From assembly GCA_009746045.1 (NCBI GenBank), contig RPFO01000253.1:1458888-1493887 (forward strand): a stretch of 35,000 nucleotides of DNA, written 5' to 3'. Positions 9,016 through 19,379 of the stretch are shown here, in pieces. Made by a program: the position numbers and the translations under genes. Each line of letters starts with the position of its first letter. Position 1 is the first letter of the stretch. The stretch comes from Mesostigma viride. Its lineage: Eukaryota > Streptophyta > Mesostigmatophyceae > Mesostigmatales > Mesostigmataceae. A model generated the notes under the pieces. That model had not been told where the DNA came from and ran no database searches. It saw nothing but the letters and a program-made list of their open reading frames with translations.

Positions 9016-10354
9016 CATAGTCCGGGAATGGGTTTTTGGCATTTTTAGACCCCTGAAAATGGAAAAAATCATAACTCATAGGCCACAACTCCAAATACCC
9101 CCAACCAAGGTGCTAGGAGTATCTACACTTCAAGGGCTTTCAGAAAATGCAATAATATTCCGAGTCCAGGAAGTGATTTGCAAGATATTTACTGCCAAAG
9201 TTGGACAAAAGACGATCATTTTCAGGCAAGGGAAATCCCCTTAGTAGTTTACCCCTGCAGGGAGGGTTCTAAAAAATTATTCTGGGGTTGGACAATGTCA
9301 ATAGATAGTGCCACCATGCTTTCCTTGGGTCAGACCGCACGGATAGCCCATCTGACCTATATAATGCGCTCACTTACGTGTGTGGGTTACGCGCGCGTAA
9401 GCAGCCATCCATGAAATGCCACACACTTATGCATTGTATACAGCCACATAGGACTGTAAAAAGTGCTGGGAAACAAAGAAGTGCTAAACCAGCACTAACG
9501 GAATGGCATCCTCCAAAGAAACACCACAAACTGAGCAGATTTGGGGCTAACAGCACTCATACAGCAGGCATGGAAACCTGCTGCAAGAGGAAATGATACA
9601 CTCGTGTAAAATGGATGTATAAACGACAGATTCCCGTGCAAACGACATGCAAACACGTTGCCGTACCTGGCTTGATCACGACCTTTCCGGGTTCTGCTGG
9701 CCGGGACCCTCATATCTCACACTGGCTAATGCTTTCCAGGCATAGGCCGCCATAGCCGCATAATGCATGCATCCGACATGATAACCAGGTTGATGTTCTG
9801 TGCAAAGATGACCTATAAACGCATCCGAATTCACAGGGACGCTGCTGCGGATGTCCAGTACCAAAACTGGGTGCTCGGGCTGGCGCAGACTGCCGGGCCA
9901 TAAGAAGAAAATCGAAATATGGCATGCCATTACTCATCTGGTACTGACGACCAAGAAAGCAGTAATGTCCACCTGTATTTTACCAATGCTATACATCTGG
10001 CCACCCCTGACCTACGAAAATCACGCATCATCATTCTGAGCAACATTCTGAACCATTACAAGCCGCGAGACGCAAAATTTCCTTGATAACGGCAAGCTAG
10101 CAGCCATATCTTGTTACCCGCGCGCGCGAGTGAAAATTTCCCGCCAAAGTCACGTGATACTGTCTCAATACACGTTGTATTTACCAGGCTATGGCGAATA
10201 TTACCCCCAAACCTATGCATCACCTTCGTCCCTAAGTGTTCCCAGACCCACCGGACAACTTACATCTGTCACGGGTGGCGCGGCGCTCCTGGAATTAAGC
10301 GCCGCGCCACCGGGGGTCAAAGTGGGCGATATATCGCCCAGTTTCCGGACTATG
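9016..10354. mobile_element. 1.34-kb non-autonomous TIR DNA transposon
   Basis: The left end CATAGTCCGGGAA and the right end TTTCCGGACTATG are inverted repeats matching at 12 of 13 bases. Flanking 8-mers are near-identical, and protease-like coding sequence lies on both sides, which supports insertion into a once-continuous gene. Internal frames are short and none encodes a recognisable transposase. Near the right end are two strong palindromes: arms of 14 bp at 10274-10287 and 10298-10311, and a perfect 18-bp palindrome at 10323-10340. The CA start and 8-bp duplication suggest a hAT-like parent. That is inference. Confidence 0.65.
10274..10340. repeat. Subterminal palindromes of the small TIR element
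   Basis: GGTGGCGCGGCGCT at 10274-10287 pairs with its exact complement at 10298-10311 across a 10-nt loop. TGGGCGATATATCGCCCA at 10323-10340 is a perfect palindrome. Their position just inside the right terminal repeat suggests transposase-binding or structural DNA. Confidence 0.6.
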
Positions 10355-10506
10355 GGTTAACCCCTACCCCACATCGTGCTCCTATCAACGTGCATTATTC
10401 TGATGGACGTACTAGCCATTACTCTGGTACGGTCATTTCACCCCGGATGATACAAGGTCGCCCTATCAGTCTTGTGGCTACCATAGGCCCCATCACTAAT
10501 TATTAG
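10355..10506 (+). pseudogene. Retropepsin-like remnant, C-terminal part
   Basis: After the small element the plus strand reads PHRAPINVHYSDGRTSHYSG and then about 25 more residues to a TAG at 10504. This fits the second half of an LTR-element protease, where the strand after the active-site loop runs to P.....DG.....G. By my count it is not in phase with the upstream part after subtracting the element and one 8-mer, so either the boundary is off by one base or small indels have accumulated. No linked reverse transcriptase follows. Confidence 0.45.
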
Positions 10507-11690
10507 GATTAGAGGGGCACCCAGCTATTACGTTTATTACTAATTTCTGTACCATGGTTGTCTGGTTCCCTGATGGTACGTATTATGGGATACCCGATCG
10601 CCCCTACAAAGTTGAAAAGTCCTTGGTTGATACTACTTTTGTGCCTATATCTGAACCTACCGTATGTCCCCTATTGGATCTATTAGTGTCTCGTGATGAA
10701 TTTACAATGGATACCAGGCTCGTGATGAATTTAAGGATCATGGCTATTTATGGTGTGTGTTTCTTCAATTGGTGGTGGAAATGGCGGACTCACCTACCAA
10801 ATTCTGTACGTGTACAGATCCTATTGCGATAGCAGGTGTTACCTGGGATGAAATTGAACTTACTATAGGTATATGGTTGTTGCTGATGAGTCTTAAGTTT
10901 TTATGAACAGACTCCCGCCTACCCACCTCCTCGTTTTGTGCTACAATGCATGTGTAGTAGTTTAAGGATAGTGCACACCCTACCCATGTCCCAGACGCTG
11001 AATTGTATGCCTACTACCTTTTGCACACTGCTGTTTGCATGTCTGTTCTTCTCTCCCATGGGGGGCTGTCCCTTAACCCTAGTGTGAGGGCACACCTATT
11101 GGCTTTGTGGGGGGGAAGGAACTGAAAAATTTACTCCATGTTCCACTTTATATAGTCATGTGTCTACCAGAGCCGGTAAACTCTACTGTGCTGTAGAGCC
11201 TTCAGGTCCTCTATTGTTTGGCAAAGTTGTTGCTGCAGTACTAAGATACGACTGCTGCTACCCCTACCTTTGACATGGAACGCTAATTAGTCGGTTTAAC
11301 GCTACTGAGCATGAGGCACTTGCTGCTACTGCGTCCCACCCACAAGAGTTTGGTCGATACCCTTGTAGATTCCCAAGTGGCTTTCTCTATGTGTTAGGAA
11401 AGGAAGATCCCCTGCAGTGGCGCCTCTATGTGCCTCCTATCTGCCCTGCTGGTCTACTGGTTACATGACTTGTATGCCCATCATTGTAACAAGCGTGTCC
11501 TTGACTTGGTCACTCGCCCTATGACTGGCCTTCTTGGTCCAGTGATGCATAAGAGTAGGTGCGAACTTGTGAATCTTGTCAGGAGATAATACCTACGCGA
11601 GACAGATAGCAAGTTTCCGCACCCTTCCCTTTTGGGCTCGTATCTCTACTGCTGCATTGGCGATCGGTCTTGGGTAGCCTGCTTTGGGCT
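10507..11690 (+). other. Degenerate interior of LTR element
   Basis: Short fragments in several frames look like decayed coding sequence, for example a region near 10554-10832 with WFPDGTYYGIPDRPYKVEKS. I cannot match it to reverse transcriptase, RNase H or integrase. A G-tract (11109-11115) followed by AAGGAA is a third internal polypurine-like stretch. No gene is supported. Confidence 0.4.
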
Positions 11691-13024
11691 GCCGGTTGCA
11701 CCGCTAACAACGCCGCCTGGTGTGCCCTCCTACTGCGCCGCCAGTTGTGATGCCTTCCGCTGCTCGCGCGTTGCCTTCCGTTGTTGGTGCGACGCCATCC
11801 GTTGTTGGAGAGACGTCTTCCGTGGCTGTCGCTACTCATTTCGACAACGATGCGCCGTTGGGCGACTCGAGCCCGCTGTCCACAGTCGCGGTCGCGTCAT
11901 CTAAGTCACTACTGTTGCGCCATTGTGCGACCCTGTTGCGCCACTGTGCGCGCCCGTCGCGCCCTTGTGGGACCTGGGCGACCCAATTGCCGCGGCTGTC
12001 GCCCCTCCATGCGACCCTGTCGCCTTGTCGTCCGCTGTTGTTGCGCTGAGGAGCGACCCTTACATGCCTGTGCGCGCCCCTGTCGCGTCCCCAGTCGACT
12101 CTGGTGCGACGCCGTGCGAGTCTGTTGCACCGCTTCCCGATCATGTTGCTACGTCACGCGCGTCAGTCGCACCGTCTCCCGACTCTGTGGCGCCGTCGTC
12201 CGGCATCTGACAATTCGTGGTGCCGCCTACCTCTGCATGCCACGCCTACTTGCGCCTCTGTGGCGTCGGTTTGCGCCCCTAGCGCTCCTACGAGCGCTCA
12301 TGTCGCGCACCCTTGCGACGTTGTCGCGACGTCAGGAGTCATCGGCGCGTCACCCCGCAATCCTGTTGTGGCCATGCGAGAGTATGTCGCGGTGCCCGAG
12401 GTACCTGTCGCCCCTGCGTGCGACCCTATTCCTACCTCCGTGGCGCCTCCGGTTGAACCTGTGGCGACCGCACTGTCTACGGGTTCTGCGTCGTCTTCTT
12501 CCGGCAGTGTTGTGCCGCCGCCTACGGCTGCCGTGCCCCTGGCTGGCCCCACCGACGCTGCTGCTGCGCGGAGTGCGCTGCCCGCGGATGGTGCTGGTCA
12601 CTCCTACCGTCGTCTCACCGCGCTGGAGTTGGCGGAGCAGGTGCGCTTGGTGATCGAGTGGCTGGCTGGATGCTGACGATCCGCTCCGCGGCCTTCACCC
12701 AGCGCCTTGACATTCTATCTGATCCAGCGCTGCCGCTGGATTCTGACAGGCCGTCGTACCATATGGTGTTGTTGTATATGCTGCTGTACAAGGCCTACCG
12801 CGGTTTGGGACGCTTGTCGGCCTGCGCCGCTGCCCGGTCAGGGGTCGGATGCCTACAGTGCCCCCCCCCGCCCCGTGCGAGCGCTAGTGGTCCCCTGTCC
12901 ACCAACGCGCGACAGGATCTCGGCATCTGAGAGGGTCGTGAGATTCGGCACATCCGGATGTGGCATGCCAACGTGGATCTGCTGTTGCATCTGTTCTTCT
13001 CCACGTTGGTGCGCCCTCGGCTGA
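11690..13024 (+). pseudogene. Ala/Pro/Val-rich ORF, frameshifted, GC-rich
   Basis: Overlapping frames (within 11923-12210, 12104-12676, 12658-12930 and 12707-13024) form one apparent gene broken by frameshifts. The first two thirds encode low-complexity PVAP/SVAP-type sequence made of imperfect GTCGC/GTTGCGCC repeats. The last third becomes more protein-like (RRLTALELAEQVRLVIEWLA, then LTIRSAAFTQRLDILSDPAL and LLYMLLYKAYRGLGRL in another frame). This block is much more GC-rich than the gag region of the same element, so it may be captured DNA or an accessory ORF. Function is unknown. The Ala/Pro/Val bias makes similarity searches unreliable except for the helical end. Confidence 0.35.
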
Positions 13025-13688
13025 CATGTGCGAGCCGTCCCTATCTGCGTGTACTCTGCCTCCTGGCATTGGAACCCTTTTCCTGATTGTTCGAGTGTAG
13101 CCATTTTGATTAGGCTTGTATGCTCATTGTGATCACCCAACATCGGTGTTACTGGGCTTTCCTGGTTTTGTTTCCTACCGTTGTGTGGGAGGATGTCTAC
13201 CTTACCATTGGCCGCCATGACAACGACGAGGATGTCGTTCATTACCGCGCGTACTTGGATGTGCTGCTCGCGACGCGCGGGACCTACCAGGCTGATGGCC
13301 AGTAGATAGAGGGCTCTAGGCCCGACCTGAGGGTGTTGTCCCTCCGGTATATAGAGTCGCCCTCTATGCTTGGCCAGTTGGTTGGTTATCCTTGGTTGTT
13401 GGTGTGAGTATTGTTTCCTACGCGTGTCCTGCCTAGTGCCGTCCCTCCCGGCAAGCCTCCGTGCAAGGCAGTTAGGGGAGCCTCACACCCGGCGTGGTGC
13501 TGGTGATCCCTACACCATTTGGGGTGGACCCGAGGTTAACATATTTGCGCTGGGAGCCCTGGGTGGCTAGTTGATTGTGTTGGGTTATAGTTGGGTGCGA
13601 TAGGTTTTTTATGCCTACCGACCTACCTCTGTTTATGATCCAGTGTTTATGCTCTCCTGACGTAGGGAGAGGACTCCCTACCTTTTAT
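13025..13688 (+). other. 3' untranslated interior of LTR element
   Basis: Only short unsupported open frames occur between the Ala/Pro/Val-rich block and the polypurine tract. I see no domain, tRNA or strong hairpin. Confidence 0.45.
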
Positions 13689-13698
13689 GGGGGGGAGG
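13689..13698 (+). other. Polypurine tract
   Basis: An all-purine run of G with AGG ends directly at the first base of the 3' LTR, where plus-strand DNA synthesis of LTR retrotransposons is primed. Its location beside the TG of the LTR confirms the plus orientation of the element. Confidence 0.85.
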
Positions 13699-14323
13699 TG
13701 TTACGGCGCGTAACAAACTGTGTTACTACGGCCGTAAATAGAGGCCTTACGTTCTTGGTAGCCTCAGCTACTCCGAAACAATCCGTGGTTACGACTGTTA
13801 TCGTTCCTACGTTTACGTGCGGTTAGGACCCTTTTGACTGGTTGTTACCTGGTCGAATGACGTATCAATTGCTCAGTATTGTGGGCCGGTGCAGTCGCGC
13901 CGCGCTGCGTACTTTAGGGCCTGGACTCTTGGCGCTCTGTGTGGTCTGGACCAGCGCCGCCCCACGTGGCATTAGAGTGCGTAGATCTAACCTACCTGTG
14001 ATCGTACGGGCGAGGGCCATGTTTGGCCCGAGCACGCACGAGTCTGTCGGCCAATTTAGGTGTTGCAATTTCCTTGTGTTGACAGTTCGACCTTTGATAT
14101 GGCTTGTTATAGCTAGTCGAACCATGGATGTACGTTATTGCCAGTAATGTCTAAGTAAATGTGTCAATTGCTTAGTATGGAAACAATTATCGGAAAGCAT
14201 TAGAGTCGGGAGTTCAACGATCTTTCAAAATGCAGAACAGGGTTCCTTCTTCTACCGGGTTAGTTAGTCTAGGACAGGTCAGATCCTGGGGTCGAGGTAG
14301 AGTAGAAGAACCGGGTCGTAACA
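13699..14323 (+). repeat. 3' LTR (625 bp)
   Basis: Same length, termini and, by eye, same sequence as the 5' LTR at 3870-4494. LTRs are identical at insertion, so no visible divergence means a recent insertion. It is followed by the second CTTCC. Confidence 0.95.
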
Positions 14324-14328
14324 CTTCC
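14324..14328. repeat. Target-site duplication CTTCC, right copy
   Basis: Exact copy of 3865-3869, directly after the CA end of the 3' LTR. The recombinase reading frame resumes through it. Confidence 0.93.
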
Positions 14329-14800
14329 GCCCACTCGATATAACTACCACGACGTCAAATTCGTAAACGACGAGAGCGAGATAGGGCCACACGAGAACGC
14401 GTTCATTGTCCCCGAGAACCGGTTCGTAATTCGACAACACAAGACGGCGAAAGACCTCGGACCGATCGATTTCGTCGTCCCGCCGTCGATGAAAGCGTTC
14501 CGGGAAATCCTCAAAGCCCGCTCGACGAACGGGAAATGGTTATTCCCGGCCGGTAGAGGACGTGGGCATATCAGCAAATCCGCTTTCGGCGAGAGATACC
14601 GCGCGACTTATCACGGAATCCTCAACACTCGGCGGGCGTTCGTCACGGCGTTTGTTAAGCGAGCGACGTCCGCGGAACGGATCAAACTCGCAAAAGGAAT
14701 GGCACACTCCCCGGCGATGGCGATCCGGTACGAGCGGAACGATCAATTGGATCCCGCGACTCTTGAGAAAGCTAGAAAGATGGATGATGAAGACGTCTGA
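14324..14800 (+). pseudogene. Tyrosine recombinase, 3' catalytic part
   Basis: This open stretch of 158 codons has no start of its own at the left and continues the gene broken at 3869. It holds the catalytic domain features: an arginine in LPPTRYNYHDV near the junction (box I-like), a lysine in a beta-hairpin (RQHKTAKDLG), an arginine in NTRRAFVTAF, then KGMAHSP with the box II histidine and IRYERND with the likely nucleophilic tyrosine. Order and spacing match viral tyrosine recombinases of PLVs, virophages and algal large DNA viruses. No other lesion is visible. A shorter protein could start at the ATG at 14489 but would lose the first arginine. Confidence 0.75.
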
Positions 14801-14835
14801 CCGATTCTGTCGCTATCTGAAAATTGTTTGTCGCC

Positions 14836-14856
14836 CTTTTATACTACGTATAAAAG
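14836..14856. promoter_or_regulatory. Palindrome with TATA-like box before primase gene
   Basis: CTTTTATAC at 14836-14844 is the inverted repeat of GTATAAAAG at 14848-14856, with a 3-nt loop. TATAAAAG is a strong TATA-box match and lies 42-49 bp before the upstream ATG (14898) and about 140 bp before the ATG at 14994. The hairpin could equally be the 3' signal of the recombinase gene, whose stop is 36 bp upstream. Confidence 0.45.
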
Positions 14857-14993
14857 TCCCGGGTTTTTTCGGCTATCGAGAGAGTTGAATTGTATTATTG
14901 ATTAATAAAATCCACTTCCTTCCAATCAGAAAAAAACCAGTCTCGTTTCGGCCAGAAAAAAAAAATCTAAGCTACAGGCATACATCTTTGATC

Positions 14994-17900
14994 ATGACCG
15001 CATCCGTCTACACTGGAGCGAGACTGACCAGAACCGTCCACGGTCGAACGTGGTTTGGTGGGTCGAGGGTCGACGGCAAGGGGCCGAAGGACCGCTGCAT
15101 CGAGGCCGCGAACGAGGCCGGGCATTTCTACATCGCTGCCCGGGATATCGGGCGCGGGCCGAAAGAGTACACACATTACCGAGACGCTGAAGAATTCGCG
15201 GCGATTCGCGAGGAATGCATGCGGAGTGTCCGGACGCGGACACTGAACGAGATCATTCGCCCCGACCAGCCGTCGTGGGTATACGTCGATCTCGACGACC
15301 GTGTGGGAAAGGACTGCGAGCGTATCGACTACATCCGCCACTTCAAGCGACTGCACGATGCGTTCGTATTCGATGTTCTAGGAATCGAGCCCGAACGGTT
15401 CCAATATAACGTATCAACCGCGTCATGCGAGAAGGTCGACTTCCTCAAGATTTCGTATCATACCGTTGTCCGCGGGCTGTTGCTTGCTGACATTGACGCG
15501 AGACAGTATTGGTGCCAGACCTTCACTCGCTACATCCGTGAGCATCTGCTGGACCCCGACTCGTCTCTCTACACTGACGCCAACATGCTCCTAAACACCG
15601 AGCACGCTTCGGCGTACATGGAGCAGAACATTGAAGATATGCTGGCTAACCCAGGCGATTATTATGACGACAAGGAGATCCAGTTAATGGTCGATGATCA
15701 CATCTATGGCAAGGACTGGTGTTTCAGAGCCGTTGGCATGCACAAATACGGAAACCCAGACCCTCTCGCGAGTCTCAGGATATGCGAGGGGTCTGACGAC
15801 GTTCGCGAACACTCGGTCATCGTCTATCCTACGGACAATCTCGACGACGCCGTGATATTGAGAGCTCCGGCTTCAGGGTACGCCCAGAAAGGCTCGGAGC
15901 GCAAAAAGGCGTCCCAGTACAGTCCTCGCGGGCATGGGGCGGGCAGCGAGCAAATCGCGAGATCGATCGAGGCAATGGCGAAGGTTTCGCCGGGTAGTCG
16001 GATCATCAATGTCGAGGAGCACGCCGGGGAGGACAGCCGGACATACTACATGTCCCGCTGGACCGTCGACCCGGTAGTGCCGTGTATCGTGTGCAAGAAG
16101 GATCGCCCCCATAAGAGCGCTGGTCACGGCCCGAGGGTGTGCGAGTACTCGGACGGAAGGGTTACCTACTCATGTTGGAAGAAGGGCCCCAAGCACGCGG
16201 AGTGTATCATGGACAGGCGCGAGTTCGTCGCGGAGAGTGTCCCGTTTGGCGAGACGTACTGCACAGAGAAGATCAAGCCTTTCGACGTCGACGGTCTGGT
16301 CGAGGTTATCAGAGGCCGCGACAAGGGTCACAAAATCACCCACTTCGTCCAGTCGAACTGCGGGACTGGAAAGTCGGAACGTGTCTGAGAGATGGTGAAC
16401 GAGCTTGTCCGCAGGATCCCTGATGTTCGCATATTGTGCATCGTCGCCAACATCAGTCTCTCGAAGGAAGAGGACCGGAATTATAAGGCACTCGGCGAGG
16501 TGTGGAAGTGTATTGTCTGGGAGGATTCCGCGTTCCGGATCCTCTCCCAAGACCCGCGGTTCCGCCACTATCTGGACAATCGCGGAGGGTATATCAAGGA
16601 CGACCGCGTGCTCATCGTTCTGAACTCCATCCTTCGTCTCGCCAGCTCGAGTTTTGACGTCGTGATCATGGACGAGATTTACAACACATTGACAGCGCTA
16701 TCGGGTCTCCATCTCAAGAACAAGCGAGAGGTCATTGTGCGTCTTATCGAGATTTTGGAGCGCGCCAAGGTGCTTATAGCGCTTGACGCGACCATTACAG
16801 CGAAGGTCTACAATTACATCGCGCACTACCGACCAGTTGACGGGATCAGGGCATCTATGAACACGTTTAAGCGCCCTACTAATCGCGTGTTGAAGTGGGT
16901 CGACATCGATTCTAAGAAGTGTTGGAAAGCGGTCTTTGTTGCGGAGATTGTTGCTGAGTGCAAGAGGCGGTTGCATGCCGGGGAGAAGCTGTTCTGTCCA
17001 ATGTCCGCGGCGTGGGCTGTTCCGGCCGTATGCGAGGGCTTGAAGGACATTTTGTCCACAAAGAAGTGGAAATCGTACACCAAAGACACGCCAAAAAAGG
17101 ATCTAGAAAGCGGCGCTAATTCGGCATGGGCTGATCTCGACTTTCTCATTATTTCGCCGACGATCACCGTCGGAGTCTCGTATACTATGCACACTTTCGA
17201 CAGCATGGTGGCTGGTTTTATCAACGCCCCAGGATACGCCGAATACACGACCATGCTGCAACAGATGTTCCGTGTCCGTCACCTGTGCAAGGGGGAGATG
17301 ACAATCATCTATCGAGACTCGACTACACCTCTGTCGAGGCTGGAGACAGACTTTGACAGGATAAAAAAGACGACGGTCGACACAGAGGCCAAGTTTCTGA
17401 ATCTGATGGCGAAGGACAACGCTGATGTGATTGCTTCATGGGGTGAAGATGGTAAGAGGAAGTTCGACCCAAGCTCGCCACTACTCAACCTCTTCTGTCG
17501 CAACCTACAGGACGTGGCAGTCTCTCGCAGCCACTTCAAGCCGAATCTGATCAGGATGCTAGCAGAGGATTATGACGTAAAGTTGGAAAGGGCGGACGAG
17601 AAGGTGGATCGCACCGACGCCCCACCACTGCCAAAGCTGGAAGACGCGGACGAGGGGCGTGCCGTTTACATTATGGAGCACGAGGATTACATCGCACTGA
17701 AGGACCGGTGTGATGCAGGCGAGATTCTTACAGCATTCGAGAAGAAGCTGAAGAACATCTACGAGCTCGCGGAGTTCAGTTACCAGATCCCGCGAGAGTG
17801 TAGAGATGAGGAGCTTGCCGGGCTCCTCGAAAAGGATAAATGCCGGACGGTTTACCGAGCGATCCGGCAGCACTCGCGAGCGACGGAACTGGGAAGGGAC

Positions 17901-18434
17901 AAATACCTTGCGAACGTCCTTGAGGCAATGAGGAGGACCCATTCGATTTTCGACCTAAGCGAATACAAGACGGGTCGCGACTCGAAGACACTGGCGGCTG
18001 CTATACATCTACTAGAGGGCAGCGGGATAGAGGCGTTCGTCCTAGATCGCGAGAGTGCCAGGACCGTGACGATCCCTCGCGACAAGGCGATCGAGATTGG
18101 GAATAGGATCGACAGTGAGATCATGGAGCATCAAACATTCATGCGTGCGGTGTTTGGGTATAGAAGAAGGGCGAAGGGAGGAGCTGGGACGCTGAGCTTT
18201 GCACAGTGCGCGAGTCTTCTCAATAACATGCTAGGGAGCACACTCAACATTTCAGCAAATGGTGTTCAGAGTAATCATAAGAAGGACCAGGACCTAGAAA
18301 TATCAAAGGTTGACGTCCTAGACTTCTGCCAGCGGTATCGGCCTAGCTGGTGGGGTAACGAGACAGAACTAGATTCACTGCGCCACCAGGACGAGACGTA
18401 TAGTTGTATGGACGAGGGGTATAATTTTAAATAG
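14994..18434 (+). pseudogene. AEP primase fused to UL9-like SF2 helicase, one in-frame TGA
   Basis: A replication protein of about 1146 codons. The N-terminal archaeo-eukaryotic primase domain shows VYVDLDDR (catalytic D-x-D), KISYHTVV (the S-x-H motif) and DHIYGKDWCFRAVGMHKYG (third motif with basic residues). A zinc-binding cluster follows at about residues 363-405 (CIVC, PHKSAGH, C, SCW, C). Next is Walker A NCGTGKS, then DEIYNTL (Walker B), LIALDATITA (motif III) and, near the middle, ISPTITVGVSY and QQMFRVRHL (motifs V-VI), the arrangement of origin-binding-protein helicases (Herpes_ori_bp-like). A TGA at 16386-16388 interrupts the frame just after Walker A, with no frameshift. The frame also extends to ATG 14898, but its first 32 residues are low-complexity, so 14994 is preferred. 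Confidence 0.85.
16386..16388 (+). other. In-frame TGA stop inside primase-helicase
   Basis: The codon is in phase with both flanking frames (14898-16388 and 16392-18434). TGA is one C-to-T step from the arginine codon CGA, the expected product of CpG methylation decay, but the ancestral codon is not known. Reading from the ATG at 16392 alone would give a helicase lacking its P-loop. Confidence 0.9.
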
Positions 18435-18466
18435 ATCCTCGTTCCGTCGCGTCTCGTGTTATACGG

Positions 18467-18469
18467 TTA
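18467..18469. repeat. Target-site duplication TTA, left copy
   Basis: TTA precedes the left terminal inverted repeat and recurs after the right one at 29717-29719. Three-base TWA duplications are typical of PIF/Harbinger-type insertion, but three bases alone are weak evidence. Confidence 0.6.
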
Positions 18470-18498
18470 GGGTGGTTTTACCGGATTAGGATACATTT
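18470..18498 (+). repeat. Left terminal inverted repeat
   Basis: Twenty-nine bases that match the complement of 29688-29716 at 28 positions. The last ten bases (GGATACATTT) are also inverted against AAATGTATCC at 18509-18518, giving a subterminal stem-loop. Confidence 0.9.
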
Positions 18499-18572
18499 GC
18501 ACAGCTTCAAATGTATCCTAAATGCACCATTGGCAAACATGGTTTCTGGACATGGTCGATATCATTCATATG

Positions 18573-18605
18573 TTTGGCAAGCATGATATGATCATGCTTG
18601 CCAAA
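18573..18605. repeat. Subterminal hairpin, 15-bp perfect arms
   Basis: TTTGGCAAGCATGAT at 18573-18587 pairs exactly with 18591-18605 across a 3-nt loop. Being about 100 bp inside the left end, it may be a transposase recognition structure. A TTGTCTCTTTTCATAT direct repeat follows at about 18610 and 18673. Confidence 0.65.
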
Positions 18606-19379
18606 GATGTTGTCTCTTTTCATATTTCACACATATATTATCGGCCTCGGCGTGCCATGCTTCCACGTTTGTTGTCTCTTTTCATATATTGTAAATATGA
18701 TCAATAAAATTCCAAACATGACCATGTTGGAGACTTCAAGTGGAGCATCATGATTACTGTTTTCACTATTACGTAACCCATGGTTCATGTTAACATGGCA
18801 TAATGAGCAATCCTATTGACCCCATGACTAATGGTGAAGTTAATAAAGTTACATCGTGGCACGTCACTATAGCATCAAGTTGCATCATTGTGCATAAAGT
18901 AGTTTAGCACTGAGTTGGCATGCCAACACCAGGTACACTAAATAAATTAAAACCAGAATTGATAAACAACCCAGTATCCAAATACAGTATCCATATATAT
19001 GCAGGTCGTACTACAGGTACAGCCACGGCTGCCACGCGGCTTCTGCAGCGATCACGCTCTTTCTCCTAGACAATTGCTCTACTGGTCCCTACAGGTCGGT
19101 CGACTTGGACCATGATGCGTCAAGAACCGTTAATTGACCGACTTAAACAAGATGTTTGTCTACATGCAGCTGTCTGCACCTAACTAACGCGAAACCGCGT
19201 GCTACCAAATATAGCGGGAAATGCATGAGTAACACATGTCAACGCACAACCGGTGGAAATCACGCGATACCAACCGCGGCAACAGTGGTGTGAACATAGC
19301 GGGCACTGCCATGCAAAAAAGCACCAGCAGCGGCATCAGTAGCAAATTGTAGTAGCGGAACAATAGCCACTACATCAAT
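18606..19379. other. Left subterminal region, no gene
   Basis: AT-rich sequence between the transposon's left end and the transposase 3' side. It includes AATAAA-like strings on both strands and no open frame with protein-like composition. CACTGAGTTGGCA at about 18909 recurs near the right end at about 29340, in direct orientation. Confidence 0.45.

Larger units (their letters stand above)
3870..14323 (+). mobile_element. LTR retrotransposon (10.45 kb), non-autonomous
   Basis: The element has two 625-bp LTRs with TG...CA ends, a 5-bp target duplication, a primer binding site beside the 5' LTR and a polypurine tract beside the 3' LTR, so its sense strand is plus. The interior of about 9.2 kb contains two diverged gag-like ORFs and a retropepsin remnant. 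I found no reverse transcriptase, RNase H or integrase motifs in any frame, so it looks like a gag-protease-only element that depends on proteins from a relative. A protease with a DTG motif after gag fits a Ty3/gypsy-type parent better than a DNA virus, but without RT the superfamily is not provable. It is inserted into the viral tyrosine recombinase gene. Confidence 0.93.

Noticed and set aside
8560-13690. Reverse transcriptase or integrase in the LTR element
   Set aside because: No YxDD-like, RNase H or HHCC/DDE pattern was found in any frame. Only the protease remnant is supportable.
16386-16388. TGA read as sense by an alternative genetic code
   Set aside because: Other genes in the window end with ordinary stops including TGA (for example the recombinase at 14798-14800), so a code change is not supported.
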